NCBI RefSeq assembly: GCF_025566965.1
Contig: NZ_JAOQJL010000006.1
Location: forward strand, 62,001 to 126,000
Direction of reading: 5' to 3'
Length of the DNA stretch: 64,000 bases
Source: Blautia_A ammoniilytica
Lineage (GTDB): Bacteria; Bacillota; Clostridia; Lachnospirales; Lachnospiraceae
Shown here: one piece after another, positions 16,200-25,748 of the stretch
How the letters are laid out: every line of letters begins with the position of its first letter
How positions within the stretch are numbered: position 1 is the stretch's first letter
Made by a program: the position numbers and the translations under genes
Notes under the pieces: generated by a model
What the model saw: only the letters and a program-made list of their open reading frames with translations
What the model was told of the DNA's origin: nothing
Databases searched by the model: none

Positions 16200-17149
16200 C
16201 CTTTATCGTAGATCTCTCCAAGTGCCCGCGGAGCCTGATTATGCTTGGAAAACAGCATAAGCAGCAGCAAGGTTGCTACATAAGGAAGGATCATGATCAA
16301 ATCTGAATAACTGCTGGGCAGTCCCAGGTTCTGCACGATCTGATATCCCCCAGACTTGGCAAAGCCAAACAAAAGGCAGGCTCCCAAAGTGGGAAGAATC
16401 TTCCAGTTACCGAAGATCAGCCCTGCAATGGCCAGATATCCATATCCTACATAAATGCTGGAAGAGAATTTAGCAGAAATGGAATAAGCAAAGGAAATAC
16501 CCGCCAGCCCGGACAATGCCCCGGACATCATAACTGCTTTTACCCGCACTTTTGCCACATCAATACCAGCCGCATCCACAGCATGAGGGTTATCCCCACA
16601 GGCACGTACATGCAGGCCAAACCGGGTCTTATACAGCAGGTACCATGCCACAAAGGCAAGCACAAGGATCACAACCTCAAAGGGATAAATATTGGTAAAA
16701 ACCGCTCCCAGAACCGGAATCTTTGAAAGCCCCGGAACCGTCCATCTGGCAGAAACACCCAGATCGAATTTGTCCGAAGGTGTCCCAAATACAGATCGGT
16801 TGATCACCTTTGTAAGGAATGCAGTAAGCGCCATGGCCAGAATGTTGATCACAACACCGCTGATCACCTGGTTCGCCTTGAAACGTACACAAAGCAAGGC
16901 ATGAAGCAAAGAAAAAATCATACCGCCGATCATAGCAAACAAAAGTGCCACATAATAAACAGCAGAAGAATCCACACTGGTAAACTGCATCAGCATATAT
17001 GCCACCAGCGCACCTGTAAAAGCCCCAAAACCTTGCAGCCCCTCCAGTGCCAGGTTGGTCACACCGCTTCTCTCACTGTAAATACCGCCGATCGCCATAA
17101 TAAAAAGGGGAAGTGCAAAAGAAAGGCCATCTATAATTACATTATTCAT
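16190..17149 (-). CDS. Nucleoside-type ABC transporter permease (YufQ-like)
   Basis: 319 residues from ATG 17149, preceded by AAAGGAGGG; it overlaps the upstream permease gene by 8 bases. BPD_transp_2 family: hydrophobic throughout, with SERSGVTNLALEGLQGFGAF near residues 25-45, the characteristic start region of the second permease in BMP-dependent nucleoside importers. Pairs with the permease at 17142. The 3' end is tandemly repeated just downstream. Confidence 0.9.
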   Translation of the reverse strand: MNNVIIDGLSFALPLFIMAIGGIYSERSGVTNLALEGLQGFGAFTGALVAYMLMQFTSVDSSAVYYVALLFAMIGGMIFSLLHALLCVRFKANQVISGVVINILAMALTAFLTKVINRSVFGTPSDKFDLGVSARWTVPGLSKIPVLGAVFTNIYPFEVVILVLAFVAWYLLYKTRFGLHVRACGDNPHAVDAAGIDVAKVRVKAVMMSGALSGLAGISFAYSISAKFSSSIYVGYGYLAIAGLIFGNWKILPTLGACLLFGFAKSGGYQIVQNLGLPSSYSDLIMILPYVATLLLLMLFSKHNQAPRALGEIYDKGKR

Positions 17150-18293
17150 GAGATTCCCTCCTTTCGTTCTTCTTGTCAAGGTTCTCTTTGGCTTTATCCA
17201 CTCTGTACCGGATATACATATCACAAGCTGCAAAAAGCAGGATCAGCCCAGTGATAACAGATGCGATCTCCGCATCTACCCCAAGAGAGGAACTCATATA
17301 GGTACTTCCTTTGCTGATAATGTTGATCAGGAAGGAAGAACCCAGGATCCCAACTGGATTGGAATGTCCCAGGATCGCCACAGCAATGGCGTCAAAGCCT
17401 GTGCTTGACAATACCTTGGGCTGTATGGACGCATAATAGCCAAGGTAATAAGACGCTCCTGCAAGGCCTGCCAGAAGTCCGGAAATCATCATGGCAAGGA
17501 TCATATTCTTGCCAACCGGAATACCTGCATATCTGGAAGCCTTCTGATTGGATCCAACTGCCTTTAATTCATAACCTAGAACCGTTCTGTCAAAAATATA
17601 TTTTACAATAACAACAACGATCACCGCCAGAATAATTCCCAATGGAATGTCAAATTTCAGATCTCCGATCTTTGTACCAGAAAGCGTAAGCCTGGCTTCA
17701 CTGCTCACGGTCTGGGACTGACGGGAAATAGGATTTACGTATCTTGTGTTAATAAAGAAACCTACCACATACTCAATAATATAATTCAGCATAATAGAGG
17801 AAACAACTTCATTAATGTTAAATCTATATTTGAGAAAACCAATCAGGCCTCCTACCAATGCACCCACAGCAGCTGCCACAAGGATCACCAGCGGCTTGGC
17901 GATCGGTGCGCTTAATGTGCTGTATCCAACCGTGATCGTAGTGATAAAACCTGCTGCCAGCATCTGTCCGGATACGCCAATATTAAAAAGCCCGGTCTTC
18001 AAGGCAACTGCCACAGACAATGATGCAAAGATCATAGGAGTCCAGCAGTCCATAAAGCTGAAAAAGTCTGTAAGCATACTCTTCCCGCCTGCATATTTGG
18101 CCTTAGGCAGGATCCCGGAGCCCTGAAGAAGGTTCACATATGCATCAAGAGGATTCTTTCCAAGCAAAAGCAGTACCACTGCCCCTACCAGAAGACTGAT
18201 CAATATGGCAAATAACGGAATCGTAAGAAACTGATATTTTTCATGTCCCAGAAATCTTACCAATAGATTTCCCTTTTTCTTCTTTTCCTGCAT
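17142..18293 (-). CDS. Nucleoside-type ABC transporter permease (YufP-like)
   Basis: 383 residues. The ATG shares its A with the upstream TGA (TGATG), so it is translationally coupled to the ATPase. Cytoplasmic Lys-rich N-terminus, then about nine membrane spans; contains VALKTGLFNIGVSGQM (about 105-120), typical of the larger permease of this transporter type. Together with the 16190 permease, the 18293 ATPase and the BMP binding protein at 19963 it forms a complete importer, probably for purine or other nucleosides. Confidence 0.91.
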   Translation of the reverse strand: MQEKKKKGNLLVRFLGHEKYQFLTIPLFAILISLLVGAVVLLLLGKNPLDAYVNLLQGSGILPKAKYAGGKSMLTDFFSFMDCWTPMIFASLSVAVALKTGLFNIGVSGQMLAAGFITTITVGYSTLSAPIAKPLVILVAAAVGALVGGLIGFLKYRFNINEVVSSIMLNYIIEYVVGFFINTRYVNPISRQSQTVSSEARLTLSGTKIGDLKFDIPLGIILAVIVVVIVKYIFDRTVLGYELKAVGSNQKASRYAGIPVGKNMILAMMISGLLAGLAGASYYLGYYASIQPKVLSSTGFDAIAVAILGHSNPVGILGSSFLINIISKGSTYMSSSLGVDAEIASVITGLILLFAACDMYIRYRVDKAKENLDKKNERRESHE

Positions 18294-19855
18294 CAGTCCT
18301 TCACCTCCCTGCCATCTTTGTCATTCTCATTCTTTACACCCATCATAAACTGTCCAACCTCTTTGGTGGTCAGGGTGCTGGCATCTGCGATCTTCTGGAT
18401 CTGTCCGTTGTAGATAACCCCGATGGTATCTGCCAGATTCATGATCTCATCCAGTTCCAGGGAGATCAGAAGAATAGCCTTGCCCTTGTCACGCTCTGCC
18501 AGGATCTGCTTGTGGATATTCTCAATCGCTCCGATATCCAGGCCTCTGGTAGGCTGCACAAAGATCAGAAGCGGGGTATCCTGCTGGATCTCACGGGCAA
18601 TAATGGCTTTCTGCTGATTACCGCCGCTCATGGAACGTACCTGTGTACGGTTCCCCTGTCCGCTTCGCACATCATATTCCTGTATCAGCTTTTCCCCGTA
18701 AGTCTCAAATTCTTTTTTATTCAGGATGCCCTTTCTGGAAAAAGGCTCCTTGAAATAATTCTTCAATGCCAGATTGTCTTCCAGGGTAAAATCCAGAATC
18801 AGTCCATAGGTCTGCCGATCTTCCGGAATATAGGCAATCCCCTCAAGAGTACGCTTCCGGATGGAATATTCTGTAATATCCTTTCCATTCAGCAGGATCT
18901 GACCGCTGTTAGCTTTCATCAGCCCCGCAATGGCATCTGCGATCTCAACCTGTCCGTTGCCGGATACTCCTGCAATGGCAAAGATCTCCCCTCCATGAAC
19001 AGAGAATGACACATTCTTTACTACCTGGAATTTATCCTCATTTGTAACCGTAAGATTCTTAACATCAAGGACAACATCACGGAACTTTGCAGGAGTTTTG
19101 TCCAGGGTAAAGGACACCTCACGCCCAACCATTTTGCTGGCCATCTCTTTTGTACTGGTAGACTGCACATCCAGAACATCGATCAACTCACCTCTGCGGA
19201 GAATGGCACATCTGTCAGCTACTTTTTTAATTTCCTCCAGCTTATGTGTGATCAGGATGATCGTCTTTCCTCCATCCCGAAGACCCTTGATGATCTTCAG
19301 AAGAAACTCAATCTCCTGTGGGGTAAGCAATGCGGTAGGCTCATCGAAAATCAGGATTTCAGCTTCACGGTACAGCATTTTCAGGATCTCCACCCTTTGC
19401 TGAACAGACACATTAATATCCGAGATCACTTTCTTTGGATCTACTTCAAGTCCGTACTGTCTGGAAAGGCGGGCAATCTTCTCATTTGCCCCTTTAATGT
19501 CAACATATGGAAAAATCCCCAGTGCTTTTTTTACCGGTTCAATCCCCATGATAATATTCTCAGCAATAGTATAATTGGAAACCAGTTTGAAATGCTGATG
19601 CACCATCCCGATATTCAGCTGGGTAGCATATCTTGGGGAACTGATGATCTCTTTCTTTCCCCGGATATAGATCTCCCCTTCATCTGGTTCATACATGCCG
19701 AAAAGCATACTCATCAACGTAGACTTCCCTGCACCATTCTCACCAAGGATCGCATAGATCTCTCCTTTTTTGATCTGAATGGTCACATCCTTATTGGCAA
19801 CGATCCCTGGAAAACGCTTGGTAATATGCCGCATTTCCACAATGTAATCTGCCAT
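18293..19855 (-). CDS. Nucleoside-type ABC transporter ATP-binding protein (YufO-like)
   Basis: 520 residues, two ABC domains. Domain 1: GENGAGKST (about 37-45), HQHFKLV Q-loop, variant signature NVSVQQRVEIL, Walker B LIFDEPTALL. Domain 2: GVSGNGQVE P-loop variant, MSGGNQQKAI signature, Walker B LIFVQPTRGLD, where the DE pair is replaced by VQ as often in this family. AAGGAGG precedes the ATG. Separated from the binding-protein gene by a terminator-like hairpin. Confidence 0.93.
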   Translation of the reverse strand: MADYIVEMRHITKRFPGIVANKDVTIQIKKGEIYAILGENGAGKSTLMSMLFGMYEPDEGEIYIRGKKEIISSPRYATQLNIGMVHQHFKLVSNYTIAENIIMGIEPVKKALGIFPYVDIKGANEKIARLSRQYGLEVDPKKVISDINVSVQQRVEILKMLYREAEILIFDEPTALLTPQEIEFLLKIIKGLRDGGKTIILITHKLEEIKKVADRCAILRRGELIDVLDVQSTSTKEMASKMVGREVSFTLDKTPAKFRDVVLDVKNLTVTNEDKFQVVKNVSFSVHGGEIFAIAGVSGNGQVEIADAIAGLMKANSGQILLNGKDITEYSIRKRTLEGIAYIPEDRQTYGLILDFTLEDNLALKNYFKEPFSRKGILNKKEFETYGEKLIQEYDVRSGQGNRTQVRSMSGGNQQKAIIAREIQQDTPLLIFVQPTRGLDIGAIENIHKQILAERDKGKAILLISLELDEIMNLADTIGVIYNGQIQKIADASTLTTKEVGQFMMGVKNENDKDGREVKD

Positions 19856-19877
19856 GCTTCTTCCTCCTTCTGAAAAA

Positions 19878-19902
19878 GGGGCGTTGTATAATACAACACC
19901 CC
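19878..19902 (-). terminator. Attenuating terminator between BMP protein and ATPase genes
   Basis: GGGGCGTTGTA pairs with TACAACACCCC (one mismatch) around a 3-base loop and is followed by a T-run on the minus strand. It likely ends most transcripts after the binding-protein gene while some read into the transporter genes. Confidence 0.7.
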
Positions 19903-19962
19903 TCTTATTTCATGGAAAACTCAGAAAGGCCGGCATGCAGTCTCTCTGTCTTCCTTTAGATC

Positions 19963-21087
19963 TTATAATCCAGTAAAGTTGTCCGGAGTCATCTCGTTAA
20001 AGTTAGCTGCCGGTACGATCTCTCCACTCTTTACTTTTGCAAAAGCTTCATCGATCTTGGAAATTGTATCTTCGGAAAGCTGGCATCTCTCTGGATCGCT
20101 TACATATCCTGTAGAATCTGTATCTGCACCAAGAAGGGCATTCTCACCCTTGAAGCTGCCATCTTTTACGTTGTTCAGCTGAAGTTCTACGTTCTTGTCC
20201 ATGATCTTCAGTGCAGAAGTAAGCATAATATTGGAATCTCCATTCACACCATCATTGTACTGGTCAACGTCACAGCCGATCACAAAAACACCCTCTGCCT
20301 CTTTTGCTGCTGTGAACACACCGTTGCCGGATGCACCAGCTGCAACAAACATAATATCTACACCCTCATCGATCAGGGCTTTTCCAACAACCTTACCAGT
20401 TGCCTCATCAGAGAAGGTACCGATATAGTTACCGCCTACGTTTGCGCCTGTTACATCTGTACCTGCGTAGGAAGGAAGCTCAACGATCTCAGCTTTGGCA
20501 TCATAATTCTTCACAGCATAGTTCACACCGGACATAAATCCGTACTGATAGTTAACGTTGGAAGGATAAGCGATACCATTTACAACTGCAACCTTACCTG
20601 TCTTTGTCTCCAGGGCTGCTGCAATACCTGCACAGAAACCGCTCTCCTGCTCTTTGAACTGCATTGCATATACATTGTCGTAAGCAGTCTCTTCTCCATC
20701 CTCATTGGTAGGATAAGAATCAACAAGAACAAAATCCACCTCTGGATTCTCTTCTGCGATGGTGCCGATCCCTGCAAACTGGAATCCGCAGCATACGATC
20801 ACATCATAATCTGCTACGATATCTGCCACTGCCTGTACAGCTGCTGCAGTATCACCTGTTTCTTCTTTGACAGGTGTTACCGTAGAATCCGGGTTCGCAT
20901 CAATAAAGTCCAAAATACCTTCGTAGTTGTTCTGGTTGAAAGATCCATCATCTACACCTGATGGAGAGCTGACAATGGCAATCTTCAGAGCAGCGCTGGA
21001 ATCCTCTGCAAAAACGGAAGTACCAAAACCGGTAAGCATTGTCACAGCTGTTGCAGCACTTAACAGAATACTTAATGCTTTTTTCAT
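19963..21087 (-). CDS. BMP-family nucleoside-binding protein
   Basis: 374 residues; AAGGAGG ahead of the ATG. Sec signal peptide ending near TSVFA-ED with no lipobox cysteine, although family members such as TmpC/PnrA and BmpA are usually lipoproteins. Typical BMP start KIAIVSSPSGVDDGSFNQ (about 35-52) and VIVCCGFQFAG, VDFVLVDSYP and MFVAAGASGNG segments that line the ligand cleft. Binds nucleosides and delivers them to the permease pair encoded downstream. Confidence 0.92.
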   Translation of the reverse strand: MKKALSILLSAATAVTMLTGFGTSVFAEDSSAALKIAIVSSPSGVDDGSFNQNNYEGILDFIDANPDSTVTPVKEETGDTAAAVQAVADIVADYDVIVCCGFQFAGIGTIAEENPEVDFVLVDSYPTNEDGEETAYDNVYAMQFKEQESGFCAGIAAALETKTGKVAVVNGIAYPSNVNYQYGFMSGVNYAVKNYDAKAEIVELPSYAGTDVTGANVGGNYIGTFSDEATGKVVGKALIDEGVDIMFVAAGASGNGVFTAAKEAEGVFVIGCDVDQYNDGVNGDSNIMLTSALKIMDKNVELQLNNVKDGSFKGENALLGADTDSTGYVSDPERCQLSEDTISKIDEAFAKVKSGEIVPAANFNEMTPDNFTGL

Positions 21088-21205
21088 GAATATCCTCCTT
21101 ATGCTTTGCGTATACGCCCTGTCTGGGGCATCTGTATATTGATTACTCTATAAGTATAACGCATTTTCAGTTTCCCTGTCCAGTCAAATATATGTCTTGC
21201 CTTAA

Positions 21206-21670
21206 TTATTCGTGCCATTTTGCTCCGTATTTTTCTTCAATATCAGAGATCATCTGCACACGCACTGCATGGCGTCCTCCTTCAAACTTGGCGCCAAAGA
21301 ACTCATCAACGATCATTTTGGCCAGCTCCGGTCCTACTACACGTGCACCCATAGCAATAATATTGGCATTATTGTGCTCTACTGTAAGCTTTGCGGAATA
21401 TGGTTCGCTGCACACAGCTGCACGGATCCCGGGAACCTTGTTAGCAGCCAGGGAAATACCAATACCTGTACCACAGATCAATACACCTTTCTCTACTTCT
21501 CCACGCATAATTGCTTCTGCCACTTTCAGACCAGGTTCTGGATAATTCACCTTTACATTTGGATCGTATGCACCGTAATCCACGCATTCATACCCTTTTT
21601 CCTCCAAGTGCTCCTTCAGAATGTTTTTCAGTTCGATGGCAACATGGTCGCATCCAAATCCTACCTTCAT
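21206..21670 (-). CDS. rpiB: Ribose-5-phosphate isomerase B (or related sugar-phosphate isomerase)
   Basis: 154 residues from ATG 21670 with AAAGGAG upstream; upstream in-frame codons lack a binding site. RpiB/LacAB fold: GCDHVAIELK at the start, base Cys at about 66 in LICGTGIGIS, and EHNNANIIAMGARV. Interconverts ribose 5-phosphate and ribulose 5-phosphate, and some homologues act on allose 6-phosphate. Located just upstream (in transcription) of the BMP nucleoside-binding protein gene, consistent with pentose salvage from nucleosides. A TATAAT-like -10 (21749-21754) precedes it. Confidence 0.9.
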   Translation of the reverse strand: MKVGFGCDHVAIELKNILKEHLEEKGYECVDYGAYDPNVKVNYPEPGLKVAEAIMRGEVEKGVLICGTGIGISLAANKVPGIRAAVCSEPYSAKLTVEHNNANIIAMGARVVGPELAKMIVDEFFGAKFEGGRHAVRVQMISDIEEKYGAKWHE

Positions 21671-21808
21671 ATTTTCTCCTTTCGTCATCGGGAAGAAATA
21701 CTTTTTCGCTTTTCCGGCTAAACTTCCCAAAATAATTGATTCAGCCTTATTATACTATACCATTTTCAAAAGTACAGATAATTTTATGATACCAGGTTCA
21801 AAACAAAA

Positions 21809-21842
21809 TTCCCCCACCTATGTCTGCACAAGGGTGAGGGAA
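21809..21842 (-). terminator. Terminator after the AGE-family isomerase gene
   Basis: TTCCCCCACC pairs with GGTGAGGGAA around a 14-base loop, followed on the minus strand by ATTTTGTTTT. Separates the isomerase gene from rpiB. Confidence 0.75.
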
Positions 21843-21856
21843 TGATATCCAAATCT

Positions 21857-23095
21857 CTATTTTGTTTCTGCTTTCACAGTTGCCGCAATAGACAAAGAAG
21901 GAGTATGGATAGGAATCAGAGTTGCCTGCAAAGCATGGTAAATATCGGATTTTCCGGGCCATACAGTTTCCAGCAAATGATTTTCCCTGTCAAGCTGATG
22001 GAACCAGGAACCATTCACATGATCCAACACTTTCTCATCCAGATATCTCATAAATGCCTGATAGTCTGCAGCATATTTTTCTTTTCCGGTTACATGATAA
22101 AGAACCGAGGAAGTATTCAGCGCTTCTGCCAGAGTCCAGTGCATCCTGTCATGTACCACCGGATGTCCTTCCCAGTCTGTAGTATATACGATCCCCGGTG
22201 CACTATCGGCTGCCCATCCATCTGTCACTGCCTGATTGTACAGCTTCTCTGCTGCCAGGATATACGGCTCTGCTCCTGTCTTGTCCTCTTTGTATGTAGA
22301 AAGTGCCCACTGGGTAATCAGCCTTGCCCATTCGATCCCATGCCCTGGGGTGGCACCATAGGGCTTAAACTGATCATCCGGCCGTTCTTTATTGCATTCC
22401 AGATCCGGCTGCCAGTCACTGGTAAAATGCTCCGGGATCCGCCAACTGTTATTTTTTGCCCAGCCAACTACATGGTCGATAATACGGCCTGCCCGTGTAC
22501 GGTATTTCTCATCTCCGATTGCATCTGCAACTGCCAGAAATGCCTCCACGGTATGCATATTTGCATTTATGCCTCTGTAAGGATCCAACTGTGTAAACTC
22601 TGTATTCCAGGTATCGCAGGAAAGACCCTGCTCCTCATTCCAGAAACGGAGGTCATATACAGCCAGTGCGTCTTCCAACAATTCCTGTGCGCCATTTCTT
22701 CCCGCCAGGATCCCAGATGTAGCTGCCAGAATCACAAATGCATGAGCATAGCACTGCTTAGACGGAACAATTTCACCGCAGCTTGTAAGTCCTGCATACC
22801 AGCCGCCATTTACATCATCATGAAGTTCTCCCTTAAGGCCTTTTAAGGCAGCATCTGCAAGAGCTTCACTTCCTTCATGTCCCAGCATGCTTCCAATGCT
22901 GTATACATGAGCCATACGTGCGGTGATCCAGGTTTCACGATTTCTGTCCTTCCAGGGCGTTCCATCATCTCCCAGATAATATGAACTTCCTCCCGGTGAA
23001 GGGAACTGATGTCCAAACTGCAACAGCCCTTCCCGCATTTCTTTCAGAAACTGTTTGTTTTCCTCTGTCCCAAGCATATATTTTCTGTTTTCCAT
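21857..23095 (-). CDS. AGE-superfamily aldose-ketose isomerase (YihS-like)
   Basis: 412 residues, an (alpha/alpha)6-barrel enzyme close in sequence to E. coli YihS (sulfoquinovose/mannose isomerase). Shared blocks are ETWITARMAHVYS, GGWYAGL, NANMHTVEAF, TPGHGIEWARL, GIVYTTDWEG and KSDIYHAL; the three His residues in these blocks match the catalytic histidines of YihS. It likely isomerises mannose or a mannose/glucose-like sugar to the ketose. No sulfo-transaldolase, sulfoquinovosidase or sulfolactaldehyde enzyme is in the window, so a sulfoquinovose role is not supported by context. Last gene of the group running from the transporter at 31080. Confidence 0.85.
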   Translation of the reverse strand: MENRKYMLGTEENKQFLKEMREGLLQFGHQFPSPGGSSYYLGDDGTPWKDRNRETWITARMAHVYSIGSMLGHEGSEALADAALKGLKGELHDDVNGGWYAGLTSCGEIVPSKQCYAHAFVILAATSGILAGRNGAQELLEDALAVYDLRFWNEEQGLSCDTWNTEFTQLDPYRGINANMHTVEAFLAVADAIGDEKYRTRAGRIIDHVVGWAKNNSWRIPEHFTSDWQPDLECNKERPDDQFKPYGATPGHGIEWARLITQWALSTYKEDKTGAEPYILAAEKLYNQAVTDGWAADSAPGIVYTTDWEGHPVVHDRMHWTLAEALNTSSVLYHVTGKEKYAADYQAFMRYLDEKVLDHVNGSWFHQLDRENHLLETVWPGKSDIYHALQATLIPIHTPSLSIAATVKAETK

Positions 23096-23181
23096 ATTTA
23101 ACTCTCTATTCTCCTTATATCAAAATTATCAATTTCAAAGTACTTCGTAAATACGATCTGCTAGATTATGCAGCTGCTCAG

Positions 23182-24687
23182 TCACCTGTTCCCCTCCGGC
23201 TGCTTTCTTATCGCAGGATAAGAATGTGACCAGGGAAGCGGAGGCATAATTCCGGAAAACTCTTCTCTCTGAAGTTCTCCGCCTCTGCCGCCTTTATCCA
23301 GGATCAACAGCCGATCTGCCATTGCCAGAGAATCGGACAGATTCAAAGACAAGATCACAACAGAGATCCCTTTGTCCAGGAATTTCTCCAGCATACTCCA
23401 GATATACATACGGTGCACCAGATCTGCCCCCATAAAGGGCTGTATGCAAAAAAGAATCTCCGGCTTTTGTAAAAGTATTCTTGTGTATACCAGCTGATAC
23501 TTCTGTTTTTCGCTTAAATTTTCCACAGGCATGTAAAAAACTTCTTCGCCCAAAACCGATGCATACTCCCTGAAAATGCTGTTTCTTAATCGGTGGTCAT
23601 GCCAGATTGAGGGCACTTTCTCAGCCAGACAGATGCAAAGATTATTCATATAATCCAACTCCGGGAAGATCATGGTTTTCGTGGCACGCTCCTGTACCAC
23701 TGCGATTCCCTGATTGCCACAGATCCGGCTTTTTTTCCCACGAAGACGGATCTGTCCTTTTTCCGGAAGCAAATCCCCGATAAGAATCTGGCGCATCTCT
23801 TCCATAGCGCCTGCATCCAGGATCTGCACGGCAATGCATTCTCCTTTATGCACCTGAAAATGAAAGCTGTCTGCATGGCTTTCTCCATACCCATCCCATT
23901 GAAAAAGAATTTCTTTTTCCTCATGATCCGCTTCCCTTTTCTTGGCATGAAACCGCACCATATCATTGTATTCGGACATATAAGTCACCGGCGGATCATG
24001 CTGCATTTCCTCCAGTCCCATCACCTTCAGGATCCGGCCATTGGAAAACAAGGCACATCTGTCACAGATACTGACGATCTCCTCCAGATGAGAACATACA
24101 TACAGGAAGGAAAATCCCTTGTCTGCATAATGACGTATAATGGCATGAAGCTTTTCCAGTTCATGGTTACTGACCAGTACTCCCACCTCATCCAAAACGA
24201 TCAGCCGATACCCCATAATCACGGCTCGCAGGATTTCCACTACAATCCTCTCAAATGCAGACAGCTCCGCCACTTCTTTATCGGTTGGTATGTCCAGTCC
24301 GATGTCTTTAAAAAAAGGCTCCAGCTGCCGGTTCAGGATCCGGGAATGTATCACCCACTGCCGGAACCCAGGTCTTAACACAAAAATATTATCTGCTATG
24401 TTCAGATTGTCTGCCAGGGAACTTTTCTCCTGTATAATACTAAGCCGGTTAGCTGTCCTGCGGCTATCTTTCCAGGTATTTACCTTTTCGCCCCCGTAAT
24501 ATACATATCCGTCATACAATGGCAAATTTCTTGCCAGAATCTTAAGGACTGAAGATTTTCCATGGCTAGTCACAGGAAGAAGTCCCATTACCTCTCCCTG
24601 ATAGATTTGCAGATTGAAATCCTTCAGTTTCACCACTTCATCTTCAATATAAGTGACCCTTTCCATTCTGAGGATTTCATTTCTCAT
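23182..24687 (-). CDS. Degenerate double ABC ATPase, probable regulatory subunit
   Basis: 501 residues with the two-domain length of RbsA/MglA but eroded motifs. Domain 1: P-loop LPVTSHGKSS lacks the first Gly but keeps GKS; Walker B LIVLDEVG and switch His (CSHLEE) remain; the signature LSGGQ has become LSAFE. Domain 2: no P-loop (ILDAGAMEEM), signature LSEKQK, and Walker B replaced by ILFCIQPFMGAD. Both composite ATP sites are therefore impaired. Its ATG overlaps the end of the kinase gene (ATGA), after the response regulator gene. Inference: a non-transport subunit linking the RbsABC-like transporter to the kinase. Confidence 0.75.
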   Translation of the reverse strand: MRNEILRMERVTYIEDEVVKLKDFNLQIYQGEVMGLLPVTSHGKSSVLKILARNLPLYDGYVYYGGEKVNTWKDSRRTANRLSIIQEKSSLADNLNIADNIFVLRPGFRQWVIHSRILNRQLEPFFKDIGLDIPTDKEVAELSAFERIVVEILRAVIMGYRLIVLDEVGVLVSNHELEKLHAIIRHYADKGFSFLYVCSHLEEIVSICDRCALFSNGRILKVMGLEEMQHDPPVTYMSEYNDMVRFHAKKREADHEEKEILFQWDGYGESHADSFHFQVHKGECIAVQILDAGAMEEMRQILIGDLLPEKGQIRLRGKKSRICGNQGIAVVQERATKTMIFPELDYMNNLCICLAEKVPSIWHDHRLRNSIFREYASVLGEEVFYMPVENLSEKQKYQLVYTRILLQKPEILFCIQPFMGADLVHRMYIWSMLEKFLDKGISVVILSLNLSDSLAMADRLLILDKGGRGGELQREEFSGIMPPLPWSHSYPAIRKQPEGNR

Positions 24688-25733
24688 GCAAACACACTCC
24701 TGTTTTTGATCTGTCTGTCATCGTTTAAAATAGGAATAGTGATCTCCACATCTGTTCCTTCACCAGCCACAGAATATACATGCATTCCATATTCATCTCC
24801 AAAAAGCAGATGAATCCGGTTATTTACATTCACCAAAGCGATCCCCCCCTGCTTCTCTTCCTCATCATGAATGGTTTTTGTAGATTTTCCAAGCTTCTGA
24901 TTCAGCCGTGCAAGAGTCATTTCATCCATACCGACCCCGTCATCGGAGATACGGATGATCAGACGATCCCCGGTGCACTGAAAACGAATGTACAAATTAC
25001 CGCCTTCGATTTTCAATTCTATCCCGTGGATGATACTGTTTTCCAGGATAGGCTGCAGGGTAAGCTTTGGAATCCTGCAGTTCATGATCCGCTCATATTC
25101 TTCCACGTCATACTGGATATGCAGCTTCAGTCTGTCCCCAAAACGATATTTCTGAATCCCGAAATAAGTTTCGCAGTTATCCAGTTCTTCTTCTACAGAT
25201 ACCAGATTTTCGACCTTCGTGATCGTGTAACGAAAAAATCGTGCAAGAGCCTCCGTCATATCCGCAACTCCGTCAAGACCTGCAATAATGGCTTCCCCGC
25301 GAATACTCTCCAATGTATTATACAAAAAGTGGGGATTGATCTGATTCTGAAGAGCCAGGTACTGAGCCTGTCTTTTATTCAAATCCATATACTGCGGAGA
25401 ACGCAAGATCTGATCTACCATCTGCATCTGCTGTCTGGTGGCAGGTGTCAGGTTCAGAAGCTCCATATCATCTTTTTCAGAAAAGAGATACCCCTCCAAA
25501 AAGCGATTCATCATCTGTTCGCACCGAAAATAAGGCCGTACCAGCCAGAACCAGCAGGTTACCGGAAACAGTACTGCCACAGCTGTAAGAAGGCCGGCAC
25601 ACCACCAAGGCACCTGCTCTTTATTTGCCAGTAAAATCAAAATACACGCAAACAATGTCAGCAGGGCAGATATGATGGTCCCGGCTGCCAGTGCCCGATT
25701 TGAAAGATATTTCAGTTTGTCCCGAAGCTTCAT
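24684..25733 (-). CDS. YesM/LytS-type histidine kinase lacking an extracytoplasmic domain
   Basis: 349 residues. Two membrane spans (about 15-37 and 43-66) are joined by only about five residues, so there is no external sensor domain. The His_kinase motif QINPHFLYNTLES holds the phosphoacceptor His at about 135; the HATPase_c domain has PILENSIIHG and SDDGVGMDE. Phosphorylates the AraC-type regulator encoded upstream (start of this gene is 15 bases after its stop). The architecture resembles intramembrane-sensing kinases that read the state of an ABC transporter; here that would be inference. Confidence 0.88.
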   Translation of the reverse strand: MKLRDKLKYLSNRALAAGTIISALLTLFACILILLANKEQVPWWCAGLLTAVAVLFPVTCWFWLVRPYFRCEQMMNRFLEGYLFSEKDDMELLNLTPATRQQMQMVDQILRSPQYMDLNKRQAQYLALQNQINPHFLYNTLESIRGEAIIAGLDGVADMTEALARFFRYTITKVENLVSVEEELDNCETYFGIQKYRFGDRLKLHIQYDVEEYERIMNCRIPKLTLQPILENSIIHGIELKIEGGNLYIRFQCTGDRLIIRISDDGVGMDEMTLARLNQKLGKSTKTIHDEEEKQGGIALVNVNNRIHLLFGDEYGMHVYSVAGEGTDVEITIPILNDDRQIKNRSVFA

Positions 25734-25748
25734 ATTCGCATCCTGCCT

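Noticed and set aside
21857..23095. Sulfoquinovose degradation locus
   Set aside because: Only the isomerase resembles that pathway; transaldolase, sulfoquinovosidase and sulfolactaldehyde enzymes are absent from the window.
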